A DNA stretch of 10,516 nt from Phycisphaeraceae bacterium (GCA_020850375.1 JADZET010000011.1:1-10516), one strand, 5' to 3'; numbered from the stretch's first letter, positions 1 to 6,709 are shown. The notes: generated from the letters alone by a model not told the origin. Numbers and translations: made by a program.

Positions 1-132
1 CACCAGGTTGCTGCCCTTGGCGGTCTCGCTGGCGTTGGTGAACTGGGGGATGACGATGGCAGCCAGGATGCCAAGGATCACCACGACGATCAAAATTTCG
101 ATCAACGTAAAGCCGCTCTTCCGCCGAATCAT
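1..132 (-). CDS. Type IV prepilin-like protein, N-terminal 44 residues (3' end outside window)
   Basis: The minus-strand reading from the ATG at 132-130 begins MIRRKSGFTLIEILIVVVIL. This is the class III prepilin leader: a short basic peptide, cleavage expected between G7 and F8, Glu at position 5 of the mature protein, then a hydrophobic helix to about residue 29 (ending IPQF). Such proteins are cleaved and N-methylated by a prepilin peptidase and assemble into type IV pili or type II secretion pseudopili; many planctomycete paralogues are secretion pseudopilins of unknown role. An AGGGAG ribosome site at 145-140, seven bases before the ATG, supports the start. The C-terminal domain that would separate GspG-like, PilA-like and DUF1559-type proteins lies beyond the left edge, so the subfamily cannot be assigned. 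Confidence 0.9.
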   Translation of the reverse strand, partial: MIRRKSGFTLIEILIVVVILGILAAIVIPQFTNASETAKGSNLV

Positions 133-235
133 GTGAATTCTCCCTATTGCTTGTGGCCAACCAACCCTTGAAAGTTCCTCGCGTGTCACGCGACCTCGCG
201 ACGCTTTCGTGTTCACTCGGGAAGGCTCGGCGGCG

Positions 236-251
236 ATCCGATCCATCGGAT
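236..251. promoter_or_regulatory. 16-bp inverted repeat, possible operator upstream of the prepilin gene
   Basis: ATCCGATCCATCGGAT is a perfect inverted repeat with 7-base arms and a 2-base centre, lying about 104 bases upstream of the prepilin start codon. Its size and symmetry fit a dimeric regulator's operator. No regulator gene is adjacent and no second copy was noticed in the window, so the role is inferred only from symmetry and position. Confidence 0.3.
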
Positions 252-472
252 TCTCCCCGCCCGTGTGGAACCTCCCCACCCACTATGTTTCGTCAATCGC
301 CCAGACCCACTTAAGCCCATGATGCCGCCTCTAGGGCCTAAAAAATCCGGGCAATCCGGGTTAAATGAACGATTCACCTGCCTGACATGCAACAGGCATG
401 ATCGCCCGGCTTATCGGCCGATGCGACGAGTTCTTACCCAGATGGAATAGATGGACCGGATTGAAATCAGAG

Positions 473-511
473 CCGGGCTCTGTGAGCCCGGACCGGCCTC
501 GCAGAGGCCGG
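473..511. terminator. Twin 8-bp hairpins downstream of the SNF2 gene
   Basis: Two adjacent perfect hairpins: CCGGGCTC (473-480), loop TGT, GAGCCCGG (484-491); then CCGGCCTC (493-500), loop GCA, GAGGCCGG (504-511). They begin 33 bases past the SNF2 stop in that gene's direction and are followed there only by a weak T-rich stretch, so they are not a classic intrinsic terminator. They may protect the SNF2 mRNA 3' end, assist factor-dependent termination, or be a dispersed repeat-hairpin element. The outer segments AGCCGG (471-476) and CCGGCT (508-513) could also pair, giving an alternative fold. Confidence 0.5.
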
Positions 512-543
512 CTCGGACATGCCCCATCAATCCCGGATCTCCC

Positions 544-3500
544 CTAGCTCAGCAGCCGCTCAAGATCATCCCGGCTCAGGTGCCTCAGGATGTTCTCCGG
601 GCTGCTGACGATCGCCGCGGCGATCTCCTTCTTGCGGGCCTGGAGCTCCTGGATCCGCTGCTCAACCGTGTCCTGGCAGACCAGCCGATACGCGAACACC
701 GGCCGAGTCTGGCCGATGCGGTGGGCCCGGTCGATCGCCTGCTGCTCCACCGCCGGGTTCCACCAGGGGTCGAGCAGGAACACGTAGTCCGCCGCCGTGA
801 GGTTCAGACCCAGCCCGCCGGCCTTGAGGCTCACCAGGAACAGCGGGCACTGCGGGTCGTTCTGGAACCGCCGGACGTGCTCCTCGCGGTCGCGCGTCTT
901 GCCGTCGAGGTATTCATACACCAGCCCCCGCTCCTCAAGCTTGGGCCGCACCAAGGCCAGCAGCGAAGTGAACTGGCTGAAGACCAGCGCCTTGTGCCCC
1001 TCCTCGACGAGCTCCTCGACCTGCTCGAGCAGCACGTCGAGCTTGGCGCTCGGCACGTCCGCCCGCGAAGGATCAATCAACGCCGGATGGCACGCCGCCT
1101 GCCGCAAGCGCAAAAGCGCCTCGAGAACAAGCATGGCGCCCCCGCCCCCGGAAGTGGACCCCGGTTGTCCCCCATGGGCCGTGTCATCGCCCTCCGAAAG
1201 CCCATGCCCTCCGGGCATGGGGATATCTCCCCCCGACCGCCCCTTGCCGTTGCCGCCGCGCAGCAGCACGTGCCGATAGTGATCGCGGAGCTGGTCGTAG
1301 ATCTGCCGCTGGGCCGGGTCCATCTCGCAGACGATCGTCTGCTCGGTCTTCTCGGGCAGTTCACTCAGGACCTGCTTCTTGGTGCGGCGCAGGATGAACG
1401 GCCGCAGAGCCTTGCCGGCCTGCCAGGCGATGCGGACCTGCTGGTTCTTGAGCCGGCCGCGCTCCTGCTCGTCCTCGACGGCGGCCTCGGCGGCGTCGGG
1501 CTGATCCTCGGGCTTAACCTCCGGGGGACGCAGGGCAGGGCTCGTGCCGCCGCGCATCAGCTCCGCGAACCGCGTGCTCGAGCCGAGGATGCCGGGGTTG
1601 AGGAACTCGAAGATCGACCACAGGTCGCCCAGGTGGTTCTCGACCGGCGTGCCCGTCAGCGCCAGCCGATGGCCGGACTGGATCACCCGCGCCGCCTTGG
1701 CGCCCTGCGAGTGCGGGTTCTTGATCGCCTGGGCCTCGTCGAGCACGACATACTCGAAGGCCGTCCCGCGCAGCTCCGCCGCGTCGCGCCGCAACAGGCC
1801 GTAGCTGGTGACGATCACGTCGTGCCGGTCGAACGCCTCGCGCAGGCTGTGCCGGTCCGTGCCGGCGTAGGCCTGCACGCGCAGGTTCGGCGTGAACCGC
1901 TTGGCCTCATCGACCCAGTTGAACACCACCGAGCGCGGCGCCACGACCAGCGTCGGCCGATGATCCCCCCCGGAAGCACCGCCCCCGGAAGATGCGTCCC
2001 CACCATCGCGCAACCTGCCGTACCAGCCGTCGAGCATGGCCAGCACCTGCACGGTCTTGCCCAGGCCCATGTCGTCGGCCAGGATGCCCCCCAGGCCGAA
2101 CCGCCGCAGGAACGCCAGCCAGCCCAGGCCCTCCTTCTGGTACGCTCGCAGCTCGCCCTCGAACGTCCCGGCCGGCGACAGCGGCTCGATGCGGTCGAAC
2201 TGCCCGAGCTCCTTGCGGATCTCGCTGAACTTGCCGTCGACGTCCACCGTCGGCTGGCTGGCCAGCAGCGCGTCGAGCAGGGCCGCCTGGCTGCTCTTGA
2301 ATCGCAGGTGATCGCCCGCCAGCTTGCCCAGGCTCGTCAGCAGCTCGTGCCCGCTGAGCCACTCCTGCGGCAGCGCGCCCAGGGTGCCGTCGCTGAGCGT
2401 GATGAACTGCCTGCCCGACCCCGCCGCGGCGAGGACGGCCGGCAGCGAGATCGTCTCCCGCCCCTCAGCCGTCGCGTAGTTCAGCTCGCCGCGCAGCTCG
2501 AACCAGTCGATCCCGCTGGTGATCGAGAACCGCGGCGCCGAGGCCCGGCGGATGACCCGCTGCTCGGCCATGACCGTCCAGCCCCGCGTCAGCAAGGCCT
2601 CGACCGCGTCGGCCACCGCCGCCGAGGCCAGCGTGAGCATCTCCGGCGTGGCGTCTCCCGCGGTGAACCCCAGGTCCAGCAGCTCGGCCAGCGCCTTGTG
2701 CTCGAAGGCCGTGTCCCGCCGCACGGGCCGACGTGCGCCGTTGGGCTCAGCCGCCGGGACCTCCCGCGATTCACCCTTCGGCGTGGACTCGGCCGGCAGC
2801 TCGGCGGTGAGATACTTGCCCGTCGTGCCCGGCTTGACCCGCTGGCCGCCGTAGGCGAACCAGACACGCGCCCCGACCTGCTTGCGACCCGCCTCGCCCG
2901 TCCCCACCGACTCGCCATCGCTCAGCCCCACCAATTCCAGGTGCGCCTCGGGCTGAACCGTCACCGGCTCGGGCGCCAGCTCGGCCGGCATGTCCAGCTC
3001 GGGCAGGTTCGGCAAGAGGTACAAATGCTCGAGGAATTTCGGGATCTCCGCCCGCGGCACCACGAGCCTGTCCCCGCCCATCGCGTGATCGTCGCGGAAC
3101 TGACTGGCCCAGCGCAGCGCCCCGCCGTCCTCGACGGCGCCAGCCTCCGCGGTCATCCCAGCCCCTCGGCTCCCGCCGGCACGATAGATCGCCAGCCCAT
3201 CCACCCCACCGAGCAGCACCGCCGGCTCGTGCACCCCGATGATCCGGTCCGTCCGGGGGCGGCGGATCTGGAGCGTCAGCACCAGGCTCCCCCCCTCCAT
3301 CCGCCCGCGCAGCCACAGGGTCCAAGGATCGTCGTCCTCCCAGCGGATGGGCCAGGCGTCCAGGCCATGCTCGAGCCAGCACCGGCCGGTCTCGATCATC
3401 CGCCGCAGCATCTGCCGCTGCGCCCCGACCGGCAGGCGATACGCCGACGGGCCACGCTCGCGCATCGTGGGCCGATCGTACTCGCTCGTCCCCACACGCT

Positions 3501-4200
3501 GGGCGCCGAGGATCATCCCGCAGAGCTCGCGGTCGATCTCCTGGGCCAGGTCCGTCACCCGGTCCACGGCCAGCCTCAGGCTGCGCGTCCGCCGCCCGCC
3601 GCGGAGCGACGGGTCGTCCTGACGCAGGTCGACCACCAGCCCGCCGTGCTCCCGGCAGAGGTCCGGGCTGACCACGTAGTGCACCACCCTGTGCTTGGGC
3701 AGGATCGGCCTCGGCTCGGCCAGCGAGGCCATCGTCGGCCGCAGAAGGTTCAGTTGATCCAGCCAGCCGGGCTGACGACGCGTGGGGACCCCCACCGGCT
3801 CGCCGTTGCCCTCGCGCTTGCGCGCCTTGGGCCAGCGCGGCCGACCGGTGGCGTCAGCGACCAGCCCGTTGACCGCCGTCGGAGCCTCCTCGTCCGGCGC
3901 CTCGAGCGGACCATTCTCCTGCACGTCCAGCAGCGTGGCCCACGCGTGCTCGCAGTAGGCGTCGCCCTCACCGTTGAGGCAACTGCACCGCACACGCGAC
4001 GGGCCCTGGTCCAGGCGGACCTGCACCACGCAGACGCCCTCGCCGTCGCGGACCTCGGCCCGGACGTACTCACCGTCCTGGGGCGGGATCTGCTCGACCC
4101 GGCCGTCAAGGAAAAAGGCTCGTCCCCTCATCCGGACGTCGCCCAGGAAATAGCCCGACCAGATTTGCGGCAGCGTCATCGTGAAGCCGGTCCCTCCCAT
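544..4200 (-). CDS. SWIM zinc-finger SNF2/Rad54-family DEAD-like helicase (ATP-dependent DNA translocase)
   Basis: A 1218-residue protein. Near the N-terminus is a SWIM motif CxCxnCxH (C72, C74, C83, H85), a zinc site thought to bind DNA or protein. Residues about 100-670 resemble the poorly conserved N-terminal region of bacterial SNF2 proteins and include an acidic, proline-rich linker. The ATPase core follows: Walker A ADDMGLGKT (708-716), the Walker B box VVLDEAQ (818-824), LTGTPVEN (848-855), and the C-terminal helicase lobe with ALVFSQF (1071-1077), GGLGLNL (1128-1134) and the arginine-finger segment QQAIDRAHRIGQ (1153-1164). All core motifs are intact, so it is probably an active dsDNA translocase; bacterial relatives (RapA/HepA-like, often SWIM-linked) are little characterised. 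Two glycine-rich insertions (about 731-747 and 984-1022) are encoded by a recurring DNA repeat. Start choice is uncertain: M1 at 4200 or M8 at 4179; neither has an ideal ribosome site. It is transcribed alone, divergent from the CPBP gene. Confidence 0.95.
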   Translation of the reverse strand: MGGTGFTMTLPQIWSGYFLGDVRMRGRAFFLDGRVEQIPPQDGEYVRAEVRDGEGVCVVQVRLDQGPSRVRCSCLNGEGDAYCEHAWATLLDVQENGPLEAPDEEAPTAVNGLVADATGRPRWPKARKREGNGEPVGVPTRRQPGWLDQLNLLRPTMASLAEPRPILPKHRVVHYVVSPDLCREHGGLVVDLRQDDPSLRGGRRTRSLRLAVDRVTDLAQEIDRELCGMILGAQRVGTSEYDRPTMRERGPSAYRLPVGAQRQMLRRMIETGRCWLEHGLDAWPIRWEDDDPWTLWLRGRMEGGSLVLTLQIRRPRTDRIIGVHEPAVLLGGVDGLAIYRAGGSRGAGMTAEAGAVEDGGALRWASQFRDDHAMGGDRLVVPRAEIPKFLEHLYLLPNLPELDMPAELAPEPVTVQPEAHLELVGLSDGESVGTGEAGRKQVGARVWFAYGGQRVKPGTTGKYLTAELPAESTPKGESREVPAAEPNGARRPVRRDTAFEHKALAELLDLGFTAGDATPEMLTLASAAVADAVEALLTRGWTVMAEQRVIRRASAPRFSITSGIDWFELRGELNYATAEGRETISLPAVLAAAGSGRQFITLSDGTLGALPQEWLSGHELLTSLGKLAGDHLRFKSSQAALLDALLASQPTVDVDGKFSEIRKELGQFDRIEPLSPAGTFEGELRAYQKEGLGWLAFLRRFGLGGILADDMGLGKTVQVLAMLDGWYGRLRDGGDASSGGGASGGDHRPTLVVAPRSVVFNWVDEAKRFTPNLRVQAYAGTDRHSLREAFDRHDVIVTSYGLLRRDAAELRGTAFEYVVLDEAQAIKNPHSQGAKAARVIQSGHRLALTGTPVENHLGDLWSIFEFLNPGILGSSTRFAELMRGGTSPALRPPEVKPEDQPDAAEAAVEDEQERGRLKNQQVRIAWQAGKALRPFILRRTKKQVLSELPEKTEQTIVCEMDPAQRQIYDQLRDHYRHVLLRGGNGKGRSGGDIPMPGGHGLSEGDDTAHGGQPGSTSGGGGAMLVLEALLRLRQAACHPALIDPSRADVPSAKLDVLLEQVEELVEEGHKALVFSQFTSLLALVRPKLEERGLVYEYLDGKTRDREEHVRRFQNDPQCPLFLVSLKAGGLGLNLTAADYVFLLDPWWNPAVEQQAIDRAHRIGQTRPVFAYRLVCQDTVEQRIQELQARKKEIAAAIVSSPENILRHLSRDDLERLLS
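1145..1154 (-). repeat. Dispersed 10-mer repeat CCCCCGGAAG, copy in the SNF2 lobe-linker insertion
   Basis: The exact 10-mer CCCCCGGAAG occurs here within a low-complexity Gly-rich insertion of the SNF2 protein (about residues 984-1022). On the coding (minus) strand it reads CTTCCGGGGG in the Ser-Gly-Gly frame. The same island (about 1141-1250) holds a related degenerate copy near 1189-1200 and a hairpin at 1201-1221. It is one of eight copies in the window. Confidence 0.7.
1201..1221. repeat. Perfect 9-bp inverted repeat inside the SNF2 coding sequence
   Basis: Arms CCCATGCCC (1201-1209) and GGGCATGGG (1213-1221) flank a 3-base loop. The sequence encodes part of the Gly/Pro-rich insertion (residues near PMPGGHG, about 994-1000), which has no counterpart in the conserved SNF2 motifs. 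It sits in the same island as the dispersed 10-mer and is probably part of the inserted repeat material, not a regulatory site. Confidence 0.6.
1967..1991 (-). repeat. Paired dispersed 10-mer repeat in the ATPase-lobe insertion
   Basis: Two exact CCCCCGGAAG copies at 1967-1976 and 1982-1991, 15 bases apart. On the SNF2 coding strand they read in the Ser-Gly-Gly frame and encode the core of RDGGDASSGGGASGGDHR (about residues 731-748), a flexible insertion between Walker A and the next conserved strand. The spacing is a multiple of three, so the reading frame is kept. Confidence 0.75.
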
Positions 4201-4218
4201 GCGCAGGCCGAAACCTTA

Positions 4219-4246
4219 AGCATACGCCCCCCCGGCCTCATGGCAA
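4219..4246 (-). promoter_or_regulatory. Candidate sigma70-type promoter of the SNF2 gene
   Basis: On the minus strand TTGCCA (4246-4241; 5/6 to TTGACA) and TATGCT (4224-4219; 4/6 to TATAAT) are separated by 16 bases. Transcription would begin near 4211, leaving a leader of about ten bases before the SNF2 ATG at 4200, or about 30 bases if M8 is used. The -35 hexamer lies entirely in the loop of the plus-strand terminator hairpin at 4228-4255. The assignment is by hexamer match only. Confidence 0.4.
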
Positions 4247-4265
4247 GCCGGGGGGTTGCTTTTTT
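4228..4265 (+). terminator. Intrinsic terminator, plus-strand orientation, with no plus-strand gene upstream
   Basis: A 9-bp perfect GC stem, CCCCCCGGC (4228-4236) with GCCGGGGGG (4247-4255), has a 10-base loop and is followed by TTGC and then six T (4260-4265). The orientation would stop plus-strand transcripts, yet everything upstream on that strand is the antisense of the SNF2 gene. It lies in the 174-base divergent region between SNF2 and the CPBP gene. It may stop antisense transcription before it enters the CPBP gene. The T tract is four bases from the stem, which would weaken it somewhat. Confidence 0.7.
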
Positions 4266-4374
4266 CGCGAACGCTTCATTTCGAGCGTCTCTGCCGGACG
4301 ATCAAAGACTCGAACGGATGCAGACGCAGCCTGTAGTTACAATCTCGTCGTCAATCGTCCCCCATGATCCCCGC

Positions 4375-5250
4375 ATGACACCCAATGAACTGCTGCCGAC
4401 GGTCCTGATCCTGCTGCCCCTGGTGCTCGCGGCGGCGCTGGTCATCTACCACAAGCGATGGCTGACGGCCGACGCCCTGGCCTCCGCGCCGAATCGCCCG
4501 CTGGGCCTGGGCTGGGTGGACCTGCTGGTGGTGATGCTGATCATGGCCCTCTGCCAGCAGGTCGCGCCAACGCTGCTCGAGCACCTCGGCATTGATCTGC
4601 CCGCCACACCCGAGCAGGCCGCCGAGTTGGGGCCCCGCCAGATCGCCGTGCAGATGCTGCTCAGCCAGGGCCTGATGCAGCTGCCGGCCGTGCTCTACAT
4701 CCTCGCCCGGCTGGCGACCGGCCGAAGCCTCGCCACGCTCGGACTGCACCGCGGGCCGTGGACACGTCAACTCCGCCGCGCGGGCGTCGCCCTGGCGCTG
4801 ATGCTGCCGATGGTGCTGGCCGTCAATGTCCTGGTCGCCGCGCTGGCCACCCGGCTTGGCAATCCCCCGCCGGACCTCAATCACCAGATGCTCGACGCCC
4901 TGGGTCGCACCGATTCGCCCGCGACGCTGGTCCTGATCGGCCTATCGGCCGTGATCCTCGCTCCCGTGCTCGAGGAGATGATCTTCCGCGGGCTGATGCA
5001 GACGGTCCTCGCCGCGGTGCTCGGACGCGAACACCGCCGGCTGATCGTGGTCTTGGCGTCGATCCTCTTCGCGGTGATCCACCTTGGGATGGTCACCTGG
5101 CACGGCCTGCCGGGGCTCCTGGTCATCGGCCTGGCGCTGGGCTGGCTCTACGAGCGCACCGGCAGCCTCACGCCCCCGATCCTGCTGCACGCCGGCTTCA
5201 ACGCCGCGAACATCGCGCTGGCCTTGATCACAAGACCGCCCGGCGTGTGA
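4375..5250 (+). CDS. CPBP-family (CAAX protease/Rce1-like) intramembrane metalloprotease
   Basis: A 291-residue multi-spanning membrane protein with hydrophobic segments near residues 8-25, 47-65, 90-112, 136-158, 182-198, 223-240 and 245-260. The three motifs of the ABI/CPBP family are all present: EEMIFR (E200, E201, R205), FAVIH (F232 to H236) and HAGFN (H272 to N276). These form the metal-binding active site in Rce1-type proteases, so the protein is predicted to be catalytically competent. Bacterial members are linked to bacteriocin self-immunity, peptide processing or unknown roles; the substrate cannot be told here. The ATG at 4375 is preferred because the hydrophobic helix begins just after it; an in-frame ATG at 4318 would add 19 polar residues. 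Neither has a clear ribosome site. Terminator-like hairpins lie on both sides, so it is probably a single-gene unit. Confidence 0.9.
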   Translation: MTPNELLPTVLILLPLVLAAALVIYHKRWLTADALASAPNRPLGLGWVDLLVVMLIMALCQQVAPTLLEHLGIDLPATPEQAAELGPRQIAVQMLLSQGLMQLPAVLYILARLATGRSLATLGLHRGPWTRQLRRAGVALALMLPMVLAVNVLVAALATRLGNPPPDLNHQMLDALGRTDSPATLVLIGLSAVILAPVLEEMIFRGLMQTVLAAVLGREHRRLIVVLASILFAVIHLGMVTWHGLPGLLVIGLALGWLYERTGSLTPPILLHAGFNAANIALALITRPPGV

Positions 5251-5290
5251 TCGCACGAGATCGCTTCATCCTCGCTCACGCACGATTTCT

Positions 5291-5325
5291 AAAAAAACAG
5301 CACCGCGGCATGACCCCGCGCGTGC
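5291..5325 (-). terminator. Intrinsic terminator, minus-strand orientation, between the CPBP and DUF1328 genes
   Basis: Arms 5300-5308 and 5316-5325 form a 9-bp stem (GCAC plus CGCGG with CCGCG plus GTGC) with one bulged base at 5321 and a 7-base loop. On the minus strand the stem is followed after two bases by seven T (the A run at 5297-5291). This is a good intrinsic terminator for leftward transcripts. The nearest minus-strand gene upstream is purB, 2.5 kb away, so it could end read-through or antisense RNA. On the plus strand the hairpin has no U tract and would be a weak CPBP terminator at best. Confidence 0.6.
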
Positions 5326-5338
5326 ATGGCGCTATCAT
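5310..5338 (+). promoter_or_regulatory. Candidate sigma70-type promoter of the small membrane-protein operon
   Basis: ATGACC (5310-5315; 4/6 to TTGACA) and TATCAT (5333-5338; 5/6 to TATAAT) are 17 bases apart. A start near 5345 would give a leader of about 50 bases to the DUF1328 ATG, which has an AGGAGG site. The -35 lies in the loop of the minus-strand terminator hairpin, and the A run at 5291-5297 sits where an UP element could act. The evidence is hexamer match and position only. Confidence 0.35.
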
Positions 5339-5397
5339 CACAGGGGAATCCACGCTACGACCCCGAATCGCCGCGAACACGCGGCAGGAGGCGCGTC

Positions 5398-5583
5398 ATG
5401 CTTCGATGGGCGCTCACCTTTCTGGTCGTCGCGCTGATCGCCGCCGTTCTGGGCTTCGGCGCACTGGCGGGCACGGCCATGGACATTGCCCGCATCCTCT
5501 TTGTCGTGTTCATCGTGCTGTTCCTCATCAGCCTCATCGCTCACCTGTTCACGGGCAGGCAGCCACCGACGCCGCCGGTCTGA
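5398..5583 (+). CDS. DUF1328 / UPF0391 (YtjA-like) small membrane protein
   Basis: A 61-residue protein with two hydrophobic segments (about residues 4-24 and 32-50) and a short proline-rich tail. The stretch [20 protein letters not shown], followed by the GxAG turn and the second helix ending LFLISLI, is the hallmark of the DUF1328 family (E. coli YtjA), whose members are inner-membrane proteins of about 55-60 residues. The molecular function is unknown. The start at 5398 is fixed by a strong AGGAGG site (5386-5391) six bases upstream; an upstream in-frame extension would add 24 arginine-rich residues unlike the family. It is the first gene of the six-gene plus-strand run. Confidence 0.9.
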   Translation: MLRWALTFLVVALIAAVLGFGALAGTAMDIARILFVVFIVLFLISLIAHLFTGRQPPTPPV

Positions 5584-5635
5584 GCGACCGACACGTCGCT
5601 CACCGGCCCACACCCGTCAGACAAGGAGTGTCCCC

Positions 5636-5770
5636 ATGCACAAGCTCCAGCGATTCGGACTGGCCTCGCTCCTCCTGGCCGCGCTCATCCTGGCCGGATG
5701 CCACACCACCGAGGGCGCCGGCAAGGACATCGAGGACGCGGGCGAGGCCATCCAGGACGCGGCCGATTGA
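5636..5770 (+). CDS. Entericidin-like small lipoprotein
   Basis: A 44-residue protein with a lipoprotein signal: basic MHKLQR, a hydrophobic stretch (7-20), and lipobox LAGC with the acylated Cys at residue 22. The mature part, TEGAGKDIEDAGEAIQDAAD, closely matches the entericidin A/B signature (GxGKDIxxAGEAIxxAA), predicted to form an amphipathic helix. In E. coli EcnB is a stationary-phase lipoprotein described as toxin-like and EcnA its antidote; a single gene here more likely encodes an envelope lipoprotein of unknown role. AAGGAG at 5623-5628, seven bases before the ATG, supports the start. The 52-base gap from the previous gene holds a 6-bp hairpin, AGCGAC (5583-5588) with GTCGCT (5595-5600). 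Confidence 0.88.
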   Translation: MHKLQRFGLASLLLAALILAGCHTTEGAGKDIEDAGEAIQDAAD

Positions 5771-5835
5771 TCGTCCGCGGGCATTCCGATGCAGCCCATG
5801 ACGCCCCGGACCTACTCCATTAGAAAGGGGATGAC

Positions 5836-6171
5836 ATGACCACCCACACGGACTTTCCTCAGACCGACGGCATCCACCAGGACCTCGACGCCATCAAGCA
5901 GGACCTGATGAGCCTTCGTTCGAACCTATCGGACATCCTTTCGGACTTCATGAACTACGGCAAGAACCAGGCCGGCGAGGCCCGCGACAAGCTCGAGTCG
6001 ACGCTCCAGGAGCGTCTGACCCAATTCAAGGAGAAGGCCGGCGAATTCCGCCGGCAGGGCTCGGACACGGTCGAACGCGTGGGCAAGCAGATCGAGCACC
6101 GGCCATGGACCGCCGTGGGAGTGGCCGCGGGCTTCGGCCTGCTCCTGGGCGCCCTGATGGCCCGAAGGTAA
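5836..6171 (+). CDS. YqjD/ElaB-like (DUF883 family) tail-anchored protein
   Basis: A 111-residue protein: a polar, heptad-like helical region (about 12-86) rich in Glu, Lys and Gln, then one C-terminal transmembrane helix (about 91-108) introduced by RPWTAVGVAAGFGLLLGALM and ending in ARR. This is the layout of the DUF883 family (ElaB, YgaM, YqjD). In E. coli YqjD is a stationary-phase inner-membrane protein that binds ribosomes through its N-terminal part. Ribosome tethering here is inferred from the family only. GAAAGGGG at 5823-5830, five bases before the ATG, supports the start. It is followed after three bases by the YqjE-like gene, as in the E. coli yqjD-yqjE pair. Confidence 0.85.
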   Translation: MTTHTDFPQTDGIHQDLDAIKQDLMSLRSNLSDILSDFMNYGKNQAGEARDKLESTLQERLTQFKEKAGEFRRQGSDTVERVGKQIEHRPWTAVGVAAGFGLLLGALMARR

Positions 6172-6174
6172 CCC

Positions 6175-6450
6175 ATGGGCGCCATCACCCGTTGGATCCT
6201 CAAGCTCACGGACCTGGCCGAAGCCGAAGGTCGTCTGTTCCGCTGGCATGCGTTGCGCCTGGGCATGGCGCTGACGGTCATGCTCGGCGGGGTCCTGCTG
6301 GTCGTCGGCGGGATCGCCTGCGCCGCGGCGGCCACGATCGTCTGGCTCAGCCGGAGCATCGGTCAGGTCGGCGCCCTCTTCATCGCCGCCCTCGGCCTGC
6401 TGATCCTCGGAGGCGTTCTGGCATGGAGCGCGCGTCAATTCGCCGAATGA
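6175..6450 (+). CDS. YqjE-like (phage holin superfamily III-like) membrane protein
   Basis: A 91-residue protein with an amphipathic N-terminal helix (residues 3-28, rich in Leu, Glu and Arg) and two transmembrane helices (about 29-57 and 63-84). This matches the YqjE / putative holin-X group of small two-helix membrane proteins, which commonly sit directly after a DUF883 gene. Despite the holin name, no lysis gene is nearby and a host membrane role with the YqjD-like partner is more likely. The start is three bases after the upstream stop, with GAAGG in the end of that gene as a possible ribosome site. The stop TGA (6448-6450) overlaps the next gene's ATG (6447-6449). Confidence 0.8.
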   Translation: MGAITRWILKLTDLAEAEGRLFRWHALRLGMALTVMLGGVLLVVGGIACAAAATIVWLSRSIGQVGALFIAALGLLILGGVLAWSARQFAE

Positions 6451-6709
6451 TCTCGCCCCCCGAGCAACTGCGCCGGGCAAAGCTGGCGCTGATGTCCGGG
6501 TCTCCTCCGACACACGTCGGACAGAAGGATTCCGGCCCGACCTGTCCCTGCTGGCTCGGCGTCATCGGCCTCGCGGCCGTCGGCCTGGCGATGATCCGCT
6601 GGCCCCGGCTGCGGCGAGCGGTCTGGCCCTGGATGGTGCGATGCGCCTGGAGCCGACTGGGGGCGAACATGCCCCGCATCGGCACGTCCTCTACAATGGT
6701 CGCCGGACC

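Larger units (their letters stand above)
133..543. other. Non-coding stretch between prepilin gene and SNF2 gene
   Basis: About 410 bases separate the prepilin start from the SNF2 stop. The left part must hold the prepilin leader and promoter, but no convincing -35/-10 pair was found. Structured elements visible: CGCGTG/CACGCG around a single base at 180-192; an inverted repeat at 236-251; a direct repeat AATCCGGG at 344-351 and 353-360; a 6-bp hairpin TGCCTG/CAGGCA at 379-398; a perfect palindrome ATCGGCCGAT at 413-422; and the twin hairpin at 473-511. The region is less GC-rich around 270-400 than the flanking genes. No tRNA-like fold or small gene with a ribosome site was recognised. Confidence 0.6.

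Noticed and set aside
265..450. A 61-codon plus-strand frame with a Cys-x-x-Cys in the intergenic region
   Set aside because: It starts at a GTG without a ribosome site, has no recognisable domain, and lies over palindromes and direct repeats. It is probably chance.
4338..4343. TACAAT as a -10 box for the CPBP gene
   Set aside because: It is a good hexamer at a plausible distance from the ATG at 4375, but no -35-like sequence lies 16-18 bases upstream. It is too weak to list as a promoter.
451..5250. A plus-strand open frame of 1599 codons running through the antisense of the SNF2 gene into the CPBP gene
   Set aside because: The first 1300 codons mirror an SNF2 gene with all motifs intact. 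The antisense translation is Arg/Pro/Leu-rich without any domain, as expected when GC-rich codons remove stops on the opposite strand. Only the part from 4375 is real.
6175..6450. Prophage holin, suggested by the holin-X-like family
   Set aside because: There is no endolysin, spanin or phage structural gene nearby; the neighbouring DUF883 gene fits the cellular YqjD-YqjE pair.
6692..6697. TACAAT as an internal promoter just before mtnA
   Set aside because: It lies in the end of the 88-residue gene and lacks a -35 match; the ATGA overlap already explains mtnA translation. It remains possible but is not supported.
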